From Cohnella laeviribosi DSM 21336 (GTDB lineage: Bacteria; Bacillota; Bacilli; Paenibacillales; Paenibacillaceae), in the NCBI RefSeq assembly GCF_000378425.1, contig NZ_KB899808.1, positions 186,001-250,000 of the forward strand: a stretch of 64,000 bases of DNA, given 5' to 3'. The notes under the pieces are model-generated. The model ran no database searches and had not been told where the DNA came from. It was given only the letters and a program-made list of their open reading frames with translations. Of the stretch, positions 17,676-27,636 are shown piece by piece. A program made the position numbers and the translations under genes. Each line of letters starts with the position of its first letter. Position 1 is the first letter of the stretch.

Positions 17676-19463
17676 TTGGACATTTTCCGAGGTTTAAAGG
17701 CGTACTTCTGGCAGGACAAGGGGTTTCTTCTGGGGTCGGTGCTGGGGCTCGCGCTCGCAACCGCATTCGGACTTGTGTATCCGCTTTTATTGGGCGTGCT
17801 CATTGACGACATGATCGGCCAAGGCCGGTACGACGGCCTGCTCGGGCTTGCTTTGATGGCGGTAGGGCTGGTCGTGCTGAAGGCGTCCAGCCAGTATCTC
17901 CACGGCTTCAGCGGCGGCCGGCTCGGCAACAGGCTCGCGTACCGGCTTCGCAATGCCTGCTACGAAAAGCTGCAGCAGCTATCGTTCTCGTTCTACGATT
18001 CCGCCCGCACAGGCGACCTGATGTCGAGGCTGACGGCGGACATCGAAGGCATCCGGAACTTTATCGGCTTCGGCTTTGCGCAGCTGCTCAACACGTTCTT
18101 TTTGCTTGTTTTCGGTTTTGTGATGATGGCGGTCATCGACTGGCCTCTTACGTTGATGATACTTGCGCTTATCGCGGTCATCGGCGTGGTCGCGATCCGC
18201 TTCGAGCAGCAGATCCACCCGGTTTTCCGCTCGATTCGGGCGGCGATCAGCAATCTTACCGTCAGCGTTCAAGAGAATATCATGGGGGTTCGCACCGTCA
18301 AATCGTTCGACAGCGAAGCCCACGAGATGAAGAAGTTTTCGGTCGGCAACGAAAAGTACCGCAGCAACCATCTGCAGCTTGCCGGCGTTTGGGCGAAATT
18401 TTTTCCCGTAATCGAATTTACGGCCAATCTGTGCATAGCGCTTCTTATCTTGGTCGGCGGCCTGAGGGTCATCTTCGGCTCAATGACGCTCGGCGAACTG
18501 ATTTCGCTGAACTTTATGCTCGGCATGATCGTGGCTCCTCTTTGGAACCTGGGCTTTCAAATCAACAACTTCACGCAGTCGAAGGCGGCGGGGGAACGGC
18601 TTTTGGAGCTGCTGAACAAGCCGATTGCGATCCGGAATGTCGAGCATCCGCTGGTTTTGAAGGACGACCTCGTCAAAGGACACGTTCGCTTCGAAGGCGT
18701 CAGCTTTCGGTATCCGAACCACGACCACCAGCCTCCGGCCCTGGTCGGGTTCGATCTCGACGCGCCTCCCGGCTCGGTCATCGGATTTCTGGGCGGCACC
18801 GGGTCGGGCAAATCCACGATTATGCAGCTGCTGCTGCGCGCATACGACGTAAACGACGGTTCGATTACGCTGGACGGCGTCGATCTGCGCAACATCGAAT
18901 TGGAAAGCCTGCGCAGGCAGATGGCGATCGTGTTTCAGGAAACGTTCCTTTTCTCGACGACCATCAAGGAAAATCTGTCCTACGGCCGTTCGGACGCCAC
19001 GATGGAGGAAATTGTCGAAGCAGCGAAGCTGGCGCAGGCGCACGATTTCATCATGGAGCTGCCCAACGGCTACGACACGATCGTCGGCGAACGGGGAATG
19101 GGGCTGTCCGGCGGGCAAAAGCAGCGGATCGCGATCGCCCGCGCGCTGCTCGTCAAGCCGAGGGTGCTGATTCTGGACGACTCGACCAGCGCGCTTGACA
19201 TGGAGACGGAGCATCAGATCCAGCTTGCGCTCCGCAAGGTGATGGCCGGACGGACGACGTTTATTATCGCGCACCGGATTTCTTCCTTGCGGCATGCCGA
19301 CGAAATCGTCGTTCTGGATCGGGGCCGGGTTGTCCAACGAGGCAACCACGAGCAATTGGTCCGCGTTCCGGGGCTGTACCGGGAAACGTACCGCATTCAA
19401 TACGCGGACCGGCCCGAAGAGATCGAGTCCGCCGCCGGCTGCGTCAGGAGGGTGACGGGATGA
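17676..19463 (+). CDS. ABC exporter half, BmrC/YheI-like
   Basis: A 595-residue half-transporter: six membrane helices (about 15-300) fused to an ATPase domain (about 340-580). Walker A GGTGSGKST, signature LSGGQKQR and H-loop IIAHR are present, but Walker B reads VLILDDSTSALD, with Asp where the catalytic Glu normally stands. Together with the partner's LSMGQ signature this is the pattern of heterodimeric exporters with one degenerate ATP site, such as B. subtilis BmrCD. Such pairs expel drugs; the substrate here is unknown. The TTG at 17676 is preceded by AGGGAGG. No BmrB-like attenuator peptide could be supported upstream. Confidence 0.85.
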   Translation: MDIFRGLKAYFWQDKGFLLGSVLGLALATAFGLVYPLLLGVLIDDMIGQGRYDGLLGLALMAVGLVVLKASSQYLHGFSGGRLGNRLAYRLRNACYEKLQQLSFSFYDSARTGDLMSRLTADIEGIRNFIGFGFAQLLNTFFLLVFGFVMMAVIDWPLTLMILALIAVIGVVAIRFEQQIHPVFRSIRAAISNLTVSVQENIMGVRTVKSFDSEAHEMKKFSVGNEKYRSNHLQLAGVWAKFFPVIEFTANLCIALLILVGGLRVIFGSMTLGELISLNFMLGMIVAPLWNLGFQINNFTQSKAAGERLLELLNKPIAIRNVEHPLVLKDDLVKGHVRFEGVSFRYPNHDHQPPALVGFDLDAPPGSVIGFLGGTGSGKSTIMQLLLRAYDVNDGSITLDGVDLRNIELESLRRQMAIVFQETFLFSTTIKENLSYGRSDATMEEIVEAAKLAQAHDFIMELPNGYDTIVGERGMGLSGGQKQRIAIARALLVKPRVLILDDSTSALDMETEHQIQLALRKVMAGRTTFIIAHRISSLRHADEIVVLDRGRVVQRGNHEQLVRVPGLYRETYRIQYADRPEEIESAAGCVRRVTG

Positions 19464-21253
19464 GCCGACAATTTTTGTACCAGGACGACGTATTGATCGA
19501 AAAACCGTTTAACTGGAAACAGATGCGCCGGCTGTTTACCTTTGTTAAGCCTTACCGCAAGGAAGTCGCGCGGGTCGCGCTCGTCATGACGCTGTTCGGC
19601 ATGCTGACCCGCCTTGCCATCCCGCTTGTGATCAGCTATGCGATCGACCACGCGATCAAGGCGTCGGGCGGGCGGATTCCGCTTCTTTATACGCTGACGG
19701 CGGTCATGCTCGCGCTGTACGCGCTGCGGTGGTGGGCGCAGCGGTACACGATCCGCAAAACGAACGAAATCGGGCAGAACGTCATCTTCGATTTGCGCAG
19801 CACGCTGTTCAAGCACATTCAGAATTTGTCGTTCCGGTTTTTCGACAAACGCCCGGCCGGTTCCGTGCTCGTTCGGGTGACGAACGACGTCAACTCGCTG
19901 CAGGACCTGCTCAGCAACGGCGTCGTCAACTCGGTGATCGATATCGTGCAGCTCTGCGGCATCACGGTCATTTTGCTCGTTCTCGAACCGAGGCTGGGCC
20001 TTGCGGTCATGATCACCGTTCCGCTCATGTTCATTGTTTCCACTTCGCTGCGCAAGCGGATCCGCTTTGCCTGGCAGACGGTGCGGATCAAGCAGTCGCG
20101 GATCAACTCGCACTTGAACGAATGCATTCAGGGCATTCGCGTGACGCAGGCGTTCGCGCAGGAGAAGGAGAACACGGCGTTTTTCGAAGGGATGAACCGC
20201 AGCAGCATCCTTTCCTGGAACCGGGCGTCGGCTCTCAACCAGCTGTTCGGGCCGATCATCGAGGTGACGTCGGCCGTCGGCACGCTGATTTTGCTGCTGT
20301 ACGGCACGCATCTGGTGCGGACGGAAGCGATCACCGTCGGCGTGCTGGTCGCTTTTTTCTCCTATGTGAGCAGCTTCTGGGAGCCGATTACGCGGCTTGG
20401 CCAAATGTACTCGCAGCTGTTGATCGCCATGTCGTCCGCGGAACGGATCTTCGAGTACCTGGACGAAAAGCCGGTCGTGGCGGAAAAGCCGGACGCCCGG
20501 GAGCTTCCGCAGGTCGAAGGGCATGTGCGCTTCGAAGAGGTGGAATTCGGCTACGAAGCGGATCGACCCGCGCTGCGCGGCATCGATCTGGATATCAAGC
20601 CGGGGATGACGGTGGCGCTGGTCGGGCATACGGGTTCGGGCAAGAGCACGATCGTGAATTTGCTTTGCCGCTTCTACGATACGGTGAAGGGAAGGGTGCT
20701 GATCGACGGAATCGACATCCGCGACGTCAAGCTGGCCGATCTCCGCTCGCAGATCAGCATCGTCATGCAGGACACGTTTATTTTCTCGGGAACGATCCGG
20801 GACAATATCCGCTACGGCCGTCCGGACGCGACGGACGCCGAAGTCGAGGCCGCGGCGCGGGCGGTCAGGGCCCACGACTTCATCGTCCATTTGCCGGACG
20901 GTTACGATACGGAAGTGCAGGAGCGGGGCAGCGCGCTGTCGATGGGGCAGCGGCAGCTTGTCTCGTTCGCGCGGGCGCTGCTTGCCGACCCCCGCATTCT
21001 GATTCTGGACGAAGCGACCGCCAGCATCGATACGGAGACGGAGCTGCGCATTCAGGAGGCGCTCGGCACGCTGCTTGAAGGACGCACGTCGTTTATCGTC
21101 GCGCACCGGCTCTCGACCATCCGCAACGCCGACCTGATCGTGGTGCTGGACCACGGGGTGATCGTGGAGCAGGGCAATCATGAGCAGCTCATGCGCCACG
21201 GCGGCCATTACCGCAACCTGATCGAGGCGCAATATCGGTTTCTGTCCGCTTGA
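19460..21253 (+). CDS. ABC exporter half, BmrD/YheH-like
   Basis: The partner half-transporter, 597 residues, overlapping the first by ATGA. Six helices (about 30-320) precede an ATPase domain with Walker A GHTGSGKST and a canonical Walker B ILILDEATASID that supplies the catalytic Glu. Its signature is LSMGQ rather than LSGGQ. The complementary defects make one competent and one degenerate ATP site in the heterodimer. Likely a multidrug or lipid/peptide exporter. Confidence 0.87.
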   Translation: MSRQFLYQDDVLIEKPFNWKQMRRLFTFVKPYRKEVARVALVMTLFGMLTRLAIPLVISYAIDHAIKASGGRIPLLYTLTAVMLALYALRWWAQRYTIRKTNEIGQNVIFDLRSTLFKHIQNLSFRFFDKRPAGSVLVRVTNDVNSLQDLLSNGVVNSVIDIVQLCGITVILLVLEPRLGLAVMITVPLMFIVSTSLRKRIRFAWQTVRIKQSRINSHLNECIQGIRVTQAFAQEKENTAFFEGMNRSSILSWNRASALNQLFGPIIEVTSAVGTLILLLYGTHLVRTEAITVGVLVAFFSYVSSFWEPITRLGQMYSQLLIAMSSAERIFEYLDEKPVVAEKPDARELPQVEGHVRFEEVEFGYEADRPALRGIDLDIKPGMTVALVGHTGSGKSTIVNLLCRFYDTVKGRVLIDGIDIRDVKLADLRSQISIVMQDTFIFSGTIRDNIRYGRPDATDAEVEAAARAVRAHDFIVHLPDGYDTEVQERGSALSMGQRQLVSFARALLADPRILILDEATASIDTETELRIQEALGTLLEGRTSFIVAHRLSTIRNADLIVVLDHGVIVEQGNHEQLMRHGGHYRNLIEAQYRFLSA

Positions 21254-21287
21254 ATCTTCGATATAAAACCCAAAATAAAACGGCAGG

Positions 21288-21321
21288 TCAAACAACCTCT
21301 GCATACGCAGAGGTTGTTTGA
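21288..21321 (+). terminator. hairpin after the ABC exporter genes
   Basis: A perfect 15-bp stem (TCAAACAACCTCTGC with GCAGAGGTTGTTTGA) and a 4-nt loop. The T-run after it is weak, so it may act as a terminator or as an mRNA-stabilising hairpin. Confidence 0.65.
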
Positions 21322-21402
21322 TTCTGTAAAAAATAGTAGAAACGTCCCGAATAAAAATGCTACAATTTTCCTGTTGATTATGGGAAAGGAGCAACCGAAG
21401 TC

Positions 21403-21732
21403 ATGAAGAGAACGAGAATCGCATCCTTGTTATTGGCCTTATTGTTGTCGTGTTCCCTCTGGGTTCCGCATCCGGCAAAGGCGGCCGCCGAGTCCAGGAT
21501 CCTTTCGGTCGCGGGAGACAACGCGATGCTGATGGCGGACGGCTCGCTGTGGGTGACAAATGCGCTGGGGACAACGTACGACAAGCTTAATCTGGTTTCC
21601 ATCGCCGGCGACGACAACAAGGGCTTTGGCTTGACGCGCGACGGCAAAAGGGTCAGCTGGTCGATCGTCGAAGCCCCGAAGGTGGACGAAGGCACAAGCG
21701 GCGTTCGGCCTGCCCCGGCAGGCCGGGATTAG
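21403..21732 (+). CDS. small exported protein resembling an RCC1-repeat fragment
   Basis: A 109-residue protein with a clear signal peptide (about 1-28, ending AKAAA) after GGAAAGGAG. The mature part has two short segments, DNAMLMADGSLWVTN and GFGLTRDGKRVSW, that resemble the strand pattern of RCC1/beta-propeller repeats, but it stops after about one and a half units, with an unrelated-looking tail. It may be a truncated propeller protein or a small inhibitor-like protein. Function unknown. Confidence 0.55.
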   Translation: MKRTRIASLLLALLLSCSLWVPHPAKAAAESRILSVAGDNAMLMADGSLWVTNALGTTYDKLNLVSIAGDDNKGFGLTRDGKRVSWSIVEAPKVDEGTSGVRPAPAGRD

Positions 21733-21848
21733 ATCTCGGCTCGGGCGCAGCCCTTTTGCATGCGGAACGCGGACGGCATTTGCGATTTCGGCGCAGAAGA
21801 GGTATCGTGGGGATGACCGCTTTGCGGCCGGAGAGGCCCATCGGCGTT

Positions 21849-21961
21849 TTGCCGTCTTTACGAAGCAAGTTATAATGAATTAGAATAAGCGGAAGGCGCG
21901 TCCGTTTTGAAAATAACAAATGGCGGTTTAAGCCGCCATGGCTGCTTTCAAAACGGACGCG
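21849..21961 (+). promoter_or_regulatory. parEC promoter and long leader hairpin
   Basis: TTGCCG (21849-21854) and a perfect TATAAT (21871-21876) spaced 16 nt predict a start near 21883. The leader then contains a near-perfect hairpin: CGCGTCCGTTTTGAAA (21897-21912) pairs with TTTCAAAACGGACGCG (21946-21961), and inside it ATGGCGG pairs with CCGCCAT. It ends 14 nt before the AAGGAGG of parE. It lacks a T-run, so it is more likely a stability or translation element than a terminator. Confidence 0.7.
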
Positions 21962-21989
21962 GGAAGAGGACAAGCAAGGAGGACCCTTT

Positions 21990-23966
21990 GTGGCCGAACA
22001 ATTAGACCTGTTTACCGCTTCCCCGGCCCAAGCCGGAGAAGAATACGGCGCCGACGATATTCAAGTGCTTGAAGGCTTGACGGCCGTGCGCAAGCGGCCC
22101 GGCATGTATATCGGCAGCACGTCAGCGGCAGGACTCCATCATCTTGTATGGGAGATCGTGGACAATGCGGTGGACGAGCACTTGGCGAAGTTCTGTTCGC
22201 AAATCGAAGTGACGATCCATCCCGACAACTCCGTCACCGTGTTTGACAACGGCCGGGGCATCCCAACGGGGATGCACAAGACCGGAATTCCGACGCCGCA
22301 GGTCGTGTTCACGATTTTGCACGCGGGCGGCAAGTTCGGCGGCGGCGGCTACAAAAAATCCGGCGGCCTGCACGGCGTCGGCGCTTCCGTTACGAACGCG
22401 CTGTCGGAATGGCTGGAAGTGGAGATCTACCGCGAGGGCAAAATACATAGAATGCGGTTCGAAAGCTGGACGGACCCGGACGGCAAGGAGCACGTAGGCG
22501 AACCTGTCACCGGTCTGGAGGTCGTCGGCACAACGAACAAAACCGGCACCAAAATTACGTTTAGGCCGGACCCGAAGGTGTTTCACGGAAACATCCATCT
22601 GAACTACGATACGCTCGCCGAGCGGCTGCAGGAAATCGCGTTCCTGAACTCGGGGCTTAAAGTCGTGCTGAAGGACGAGCGCGGGAGCGGCCAGCAGGAG
22701 ACGTTTCATTACGAAGGCGGGGCGCGCCAGTTCGTCCAATTCCTGAACGAGGGAAAAACGGCCCTGCACGAAGCCATTCATTTCTACGCGGAGAAGGACG
22801 ACATCGAGGTGGAAGTCGCGCTTCAATACAACGACGGCTACACCGAGACGATCGCCTCGTTTGTCAACGCGATTCCGACGCGCGGGGGCGGCACCCACGA
22901 AACGGGTTTCAAAACCGCTTACACCCGCGTCATGAACGAATACGCCCGCAAGATCGGACAGCTCAAGGAAAAAGACAAAAATCTCGACGGGGCCGACCTG
23001 CGCGAAGGCATGATGGCGGTCATCAGCATCAAGATGGCCGAGGTCGAATTCGTCGGCCAGACGAAGGACCAGCTCGGCAGCGCTTCGGCCCGCAGCGCGG
23101 TGGATGCCGTCGTCTCGGAGAAGATGGCCGTCTTCCTGGAGGAAAACCCGCAGATCGGCCAGATGCTGATCCGCAAGGCGGTGCAGGCCGCGAAGGCGCG
23201 CGAGGCGGCGCGCAAGGCGCGGGACGAGATCCGCAGCGGCAAAAAACGCAGCGACAGCCCGAGTCTCGGCGGCAAGCTGGCGCCGGCGCAGTCCAAGGAT
23301 TACACGCGCAACGAGCTGTTCATCGTCGAAGGCGATTCCGCCGGCGGCTCCGCCAAGCAGGGGCGCGACTCGAAGCACCAGGCGATTTTGCCGCTCAAGG
23401 GCAAGCCGATGAACCCGGAAAAGGCGAAGCTGGCGGACATTCTGAAAAACGACGAATACAAAGCCGTCATTTCCGCCATCGGCGCGGGGATCGGCTCCGA
23501 GTTCGACGTGAACGAAGCCAACTATTCGAAGATCATCATCATGACCGACGCCGATACGGACGGAGCGCATATCCAGGTGCTGCTGCTCACGTTTTTCTAC
23601 CGGTACATGAAGCCGCTGATCGACGAAGGACGGATTTTCATCGCGCAGCCGCCGCTTTACAAGATCACCCGCAAGTCGGGCAAGCTGGAGACGGTGCGCT
23701 ATGCCTGGACGGAGGAGCAGCTGCAAAATTATTTGAAGGAATTCGGCAAAGGCGCGGAGCTGCAGCGGTACAAAGGTCTCGGCGAAATGAACCCCGAGCA
23801 GCTGTGGGAGACGACGATGAATCCGGAAACGCGGACGCTGCTGCAGGTGCGGATCGAGGATGCCGCAAAAGCCGAGCGCCGCGTGTCGACGCTGATGGGC
23901 GACAAGGTGGACCCGCGCAAGCGCTGGATCATCGACAACGTCGACTTCACCGAATACGAGGAGTGA
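21990..23966 (+). CDS. parE: DNA topoisomerase IV subunit B
   Basis: ATPase subunit of topoisomerase IV, 658 residues, which decatenates daughter chromosomes. GHKL ATPase motifs [18 protein letters not shown] and [13 protein letters not shown] are present. The TOPRIM motifs [19 protein letters not shown] and DADTDGAHI follow. The length and the absence of the gyrase-specific context (no gyrA/recF/dnaN) favour ParE over GyrB. The GTG start has a strong AAGGAGG eight bases away. parC follows after 10 nt. Confidence 0.95.
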   Translation: MAEQLDLFTASPAQAGEEYGADDIQVLEGLTAVRKRPGMYIGSTSAAGLHHLVWEIVDNAVDEHLAKFCSQIEVTIHPDNSVTVFDNGRGIPTGMHKTGIPTPQVVFTILHAGGKFGGGGYKKSGGLHGVGASVTNALSEWLEVEIYREGKIHRMRFESWTDPDGKEHVGEPVTGLEVVGTTNKTGTKITFRPDPKVFHGNIHLNYDTLAERLQEIAFLNSGLKVVLKDERGSGQQETFHYEGGARQFVQFLNEGKTALHEAIHFYAEKDDIEVEVALQYNDGYTETIASFVNAIPTRGGGTHETGFKTAYTRVMNEYARKIGQLKEKDKNLDGADLREGMMAVISIKMAEVEFVGQTKDQLGSASARSAVDAVVSEKMAVFLEENPQIGQMLIRKAVQAAKAREAARKARDEIRSGKKRSDSPSLGGKLAPAQSKDYTRNELFIVEGDSAGGSAKQGRDSKHQAILPLKGKPMNPEKAKLADILKNDEYKAVISAIGAGIGSEFDVNEANYSKIIIMTDADTDGAHIQVLLLTFFYRYMKPLIDEGRIFIAQPPLYKITRKSGKLETVRYAWTEEQLQNYLKEFGKGAELQRYKGLGEMNPEQLWETTMNPETRTLLQVRIEDAAKAERRVSTLMGDKVDPRKRWIIDNVDFTEYEE

Positions 23967-23976
23967 TCCATTTACG

Positions 23977-26442
23977 ATGAACTCGCTGGAACAGTTTTTG
24001 CCCGCGTTTCTGGAAGAGGTCGTCGGGGACCGGTTCGGCCGCTACTCCAAATACATCATTCAGGACCGGGCGATTCCCGACGTGCGCGACGGGCTGAAGC
24101 CGGTGCAGCGGCGCATCCTGTACGCGATGTACGACGCGGGGAACACGCCGGATAAGCCGTACCGCAAATCCGCCAAAACGGTCGGCGACGTGATGGGGAA
24201 CTACCATCCGCACGGCGATGCTTCGATTTACGAAGGCATGGTGCGGATGGCCCAGCCGTGGAAAATGGCTCACCCGCTCATTGACGGCCACGGCAACTGG
24301 GGCTCGATGGACGACGATCCCGCGGCGGCGATGCGTTATACCGAAGCCCGCCTGTCGCAGATTGCGCTGGAGCTGCTTCGCGACATCGAGAAGCGGACGG
24401 TGCCGTTCAAGGACAATTTCGACAATACGACCAAAGAGCCGGTCGTGCTTCCGTCCCGGTACCCGAATCTGCTCGTGAACGGGGTCAGCGGCATTTCCTC
24501 GGGCTTTGCGACGGAAATCCCGCCCCACAATCTGCGCGAAATCATCGACGCGTGCGTCGCGGTCATCGACCGCCCCGACATCGGCACGGCGGAGCTGATG
24601 CAGATCGTCAAAGGTCCGGACTTCCCGACGGGCGGCATCATTATGGGCGAGGACGGCATCCGCGAGGCGTACGAAACCGGCAAAGGCCGGATCTACGTCC
24701 GCTCGAAAACCGCGATCGAGGATGTCCGCGGCGGCAAGCAGCAGATCGTCATTACCGAAATTCCGTATCAGGTCGTCAAATCGAAGCTGGTGAACGCGAT
24801 CGACAATCTGCGGCTGGAGAAAAAGGTCGAGGGCATCGCGGAAGTCCGGGACGAGAGCGGCAGAGGCGGGCTTCGGATCGTCATCGAGCTGAAGAAGGAC
24901 GCCGACGCGGAAGGCATACTCGCCTTTTTGTTCAAGAAAACCGATCTGCAGGTCGCCTACAATTTCAACATGGTCGCGATCGTCAACAAGGCGCCGCGGC
25001 AGCTCGGCCTCAAGGCGATGCTGGAGGCTTATATCGCGCACCAGGTCGAAGTCGTCACGCACCGGACGCAATTCGAGCTGGAAAAGGCGGAGGACCGCGC
25101 CCACGTGCTGGAAGGGCTGGTCAAGGCGCTGAACCTGCTGGACGCCGTCATCGAGACGATCAAAGCGTCGAAAAACCGCCAGGACGCCCAGAACAACCTG
25201 GTTTCCAAGTTCGGCTTCAGCGAGCGGCAGGCGGACGCCATTCTTACCTTGCAGCTGTACCGTTTGACCAATCTGGAAATCACATCGCTGCAAAAAGAAC
25301 TGAACGATACGCTTGCGCGAATTCACCGCCTGCGCTCGATTTTGGACAATCCGAAAAAACTGCGCGGCGTCATCAAGGAAGAGCTCGGCGAAATCCGCGA
25401 CAAATACGGGATCGACCGCCGGTCGGTCATCCAGGGCGAAGTGGAAGAACTGAAAGTGAACCTGGAGGTCACGGTGCCGGCGGAAGACGTCCTGGTTACG
25501 CTCAGCCGCCAAGGCTACGTGAAGCGGACGAGCCTTCTGTCGTTCACCCGGTCGGGCGGCGATCTGGGCAGCTCCGGGGTGAAGGAAGGCGACGTCATCC
25601 GCTGGAGCCTGCAAATGAACACGCTCGATTCGCTGCTGCTTTTTACGCAGAAGGGACAATACTTCCAACTGCCGGTGCACCAAATCACCGAGTTCAAATG
25701 GAAGGATACCGGGACCGCCATCGTCAATTTGCTGCCGCTGACGAAGGAGGACCGGATTGTCGCCGCGATCCCGGTTGCCCAAAGCGATTGGGCGCCTCCC
25801 GAGGGCGCGGAGCCGCCCACGCTCGTGTTCGTCACAAGGCGCGGACAGGTCAAGCGGTCGCTGCTCGCCGACTACGCGACCACCCGAAGCATCGCCATCG
25901 CCGCCTGCAAGGTCGCGGAAGGGGACGAGGTGGTCACCGTCTACCGCTGCGACAGGCCGCAGGAGATCATGCTCGTGACGGAGGGCGGCATGAGCATCCG
26001 CTTCCCCGAAAGCGACGTCAGCGTGCAGGGGCGGGTGGCCGGAGGCGTGCGCGGCATCGCGCTGAAGGACGGTGACGCGGTCGTGGCCGGGTTCCCGGTC
26101 GGAGGCGACGAAGGCGAAATTCTGGTGCTTTCGGATTACGGCTACGCCAAGCGGACGCTGCTGCTCGATTATCCGCAGCAGGGGCGCGGCGGCAAGGGCA
26201 TTCAGACGTTCGAATTCAAGGAAGGCAAACGGGTCAAACCGAACGGAACGCGCATCGTCGCGGCCTTCCATGTCAAGGAAGAGGTTGAACTCGTGACGGT
26301 GACGGCTTCCGGCGCCGCCGCGGCGTTCTCGTCGGAGCAAGCGCCGATAGACGAGCGGAGGGCGCACGGTAAGCTGATGCATGCGGTCGAACGCGCGGAC
26401 GCGCTTGTCGATGCGTTTGTCAAACCTTTGCAAAGCGAGTAA
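23977..26442 (+). CDS. parC: DNA topoisomerase IV subunit A
   Basis: DNA-cleaving subunit, 821 residues. The winged-helix segment [26 protein letters not shown] includes the quinolone-target Ser and Glu positions, and the catalytic tyrosine is in [12 protein letters not shown] tower and coiled coil follow, then a C-terminal beta-pinwheel with six degenerate blades (for example [39 protein letters not shown]). It completes the parE-parC operon. Confidence 0.96.
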   Translation: MNSLEQFLPAFLEEVVGDRFGRYSKYIIQDRAIPDVRDGLKPVQRRILYAMYDAGNTPDKPYRKSAKTVGDVMGNYHPHGDASIYEGMVRMAQPWKMAHPLIDGHGNWGSMDDDPAAAMRYTEARLSQIALELLRDIEKRTVPFKDNFDNTTKEPVVLPSRYPNLLVNGVSGISSGFATEIPPHNLREIIDACVAVIDRPDIGTAELMQIVKGPDFPTGGIIMGEDGIREAYETGKGRIYVRSKTAIEDVRGGKQQIVITEIPYQVVKSKLVNAIDNLRLEKKVEGIAEVRDESGRGGLRIVIELKKDADAEGILAFLFKKTDLQVAYNFNMVAIVNKAPRQLGLKAMLEAYIAHQVEVVTHRTQFELEKAEDRAHVLEGLVKALNLLDAVIETIKASKNRQDAQNNLVSKFGFSERQADAILTLQLYRLTNLEITSLQKELNDTLARIHRLRSILDNPKKLRGVIKEELGEIRDKYGIDRRSVIQGEVEELKVNLEVTVPAEDVLVTLSRQGYVKRTSLLSFTRSGGDLGSSGVKEGDVIRWSLQMNTLDSLLLFTQKGQYFQLPVHQITEFKWKDTGTAIVNLLPLTKEDRIVAAIPVAQSDWAPPEGAEPPTLVFVTRRGQVKRSLLADYATTRSIAIAACKVAEGDEVVTVYRCDRPQEIMLVTEGGMSIRFPESDVSVQGRVAGGVRGIALKDGDAVVAGFPVGGDEGEILVLSDYGYAKRTLLLDYPQQGRGGKGIQTFEFKEGKRVKPNGTRIVAAFHVKEEVELVTVTASGAAAAFSSEQAPIDERRAHGKLMHAVERADALVDAFVKPLQSE

Positions 26443-26451
26443 CAAAAGACA

Positions 26452-26479
26452 GGCGGACCGTCAATCGTACGGTCCGTCC
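26452..26479. terminator. hairpin between parC and a convergent small gene
   Basis: GGCGGACCGT (26452-26461) pairs with ACGGTCCGTC (26469-26478). No strong T-run follows on either strand. It could serve both convergent transcripts, but it overlaps the end of the minus-strand gene. Confidence 0.45.
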
Positions 26480-26637
26480 GTCGTTTCCGACCGGTCCATC
26501 CAACGCAGCAGGATATCCAGAACGATCCAAAGCGGCACCGGTTCGTCCAGCCGCTCCAGCCATTTGGGGTCGTCGATCAATCCGGCTTCCTTCGCCATCC
26601 GTCCGATCATCCGTTTTTTTTCATCCGCCGAATTCAT
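26461..26637 (-). CDS. small hypothetical protein
   Basis: A 58-residue protein starting at the ATG at 26637, which has GGAGAG nine bases upstream. It is charged, with a hydrophobic C-terminal helix region (PLWIVLDILLRWMDRS), and no cysteine or signal peptide. The frame stays open upstream to 26784 (107 residues in all) but those starts lack a ribosome site. I do not recognise it. Confidence 0.45.
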   Translation of the reverse strand: MNSADEKKRMIGRMAKEAGLIDDPKWLERLDEPVPLWIVLDILLRWMDRSETTDGPYD

Positions 26638-26834
26638 AGGCTTATTCTCTCCAGCCTTCAAAATGTCCGAATGTTCCGCAAACTCTATCCCCAGTGTATG
26701 TCGGGCGTTGTCGCAGCGTACCTCATCCTCTCGATTTAGGTCGTAAATATTTAACTTCATTAAACTATCTTTCGACATTCGCAACCCGTATAATATAAAG
26801 AGAAGGCATGGTTCGGGAAAAGGAGGGAGAGGGG

Positions 26835-27347
26835 ATGGAAATCGAGGTGGAATTTGTAAAAAGCTGGTTGAAGCTTTCGAAGGACTGGCACACCCAGATG
26901 GAAGCGGAGTTGGCGCCGGGGCTTACGGCAGGACAACTGCAGGTGCTGGAGCTGCTGCAGGCGTTCGAGCCGATGAAGCCGTCGGAGCTGATTCCGCACC
27001 TGGAGACGACACCTGCGGCGGTCACCACTCTGCTCGACCGGATGGAGCGCAACGGGCTTGTGAAGCGCGTCCGCGACGCGCAGGACCGGCGGATTGTCTG
27101 GGTCAGCATGACGGATACGGGACGGGCGGAGGTCGAGCGGGGGCTGAAAATCCGCAGCGAGATCGTCGGCCGTTCGCTGGAACGGCTGTCGGCGCATAAC
27201 CGCCAACTGCTGGTCTACCTGATCGGGAAAGTGGCGGGAACAAGAGAGTCGCCGGCGGACCGCAGCGGAGGGGCGGAGAAAGACGCTGCGGACGGCGAAG
27301 GGGCCGCGGAAGCGGACGTTCCGGAGCGAAGAAGCGCGACGGCTTAG
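26835..27347 (+). CDS. MarR-family transcriptional regulator
   Basis: A 170-residue winged-helix regulator. The recognition helix region is TTPAAVTTLLDRMERNGLV and the wing RDAQDRRIVWVSMT. The start at 26835 has AAGGAGG nine bases before it; an upstream ATG at 26808 lacks one. The final 30 residues are an Ala/Glu/Asp-rich tail. No adjacent same-strand gene suggests its target; TATAAT at 26788-26793 is a candidate -10 element. Confidence 0.85.
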   Translation: MEIEVEFVKSWLKLSKDWHTQMEAELAPGLTAGQLQVLELLQAFEPMKPSELIPHLETTPAAVTTLLDRMERNGLVKRVRDAQDRRIVWVSMTDTGRAEVERGLKIRSEIVGRSLERLSAHNRQLLVYLIGKVAGTRESPADRSGGAEKDAADGEGAAEADVPERRSATA

Positions 27348-27636
27348 GCGTTGCGGACATAGCGAAGCCGGCTGCGGTTGGGAGCCGGATCGCGGGAAGC
27401 CGCGGCAGGAGAGCCGGAACGAAAGGCGAAAGAGGACAAGAAAAGAGCAAAGAGCCGGCCGAAAGAGGCCGGCAAGCAGGCGGCGGGTGAATGGACCGCA
27501 TGATGGCCCGAGTGGATGGGCCGAACGGATAAGCCGATTGTTGAGTTGTTGAGCTGACTGATGAGCTGATTGATGGGCCGGGCAATAGACCGAGTGATGA
27601 TCGGGTGTATGGAGACGGGACCGTCCGAACGGAGGG
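27348..27636. other. non-coding gap with degenerate GATGGGCCG-type repeats
   Basis: Between the convergent marR and capA genes. From about 27490 to 27610 the sequence is a degenerate simple repeat with recurring elements such as GATGGGCCG and GAGCTGATTGATGGGCCG. No gene, RNA or terminator could be supported. Confidence 0.5.

Noticed and set aside
17621..17806. 61-codon frame upstream of the ABC exporter, considered as a BmrB-like leader peptide
   Set aside because: It overlaps the exporter start in another frame, has no paired attenuator hairpins and no similarity that I can see.
19397..21394. Open frame of 665 codons antisense to the second exporter gene
   Set aside because: Shadow of the ABC exporter; Arg/His/Gln-rich without domain similarity.
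21990..26442. Alternative call as gyrB-gyrA
   Set aside because: The gene pair context, length and the C-terminal pinwheel without a clear GyrA box favour topoisomerase IV.
23947..26445. Open frame of 832 codons antisense to parC
   Set aside because: Explained by codon bias of parC; no ribosome site or recognisable domain.
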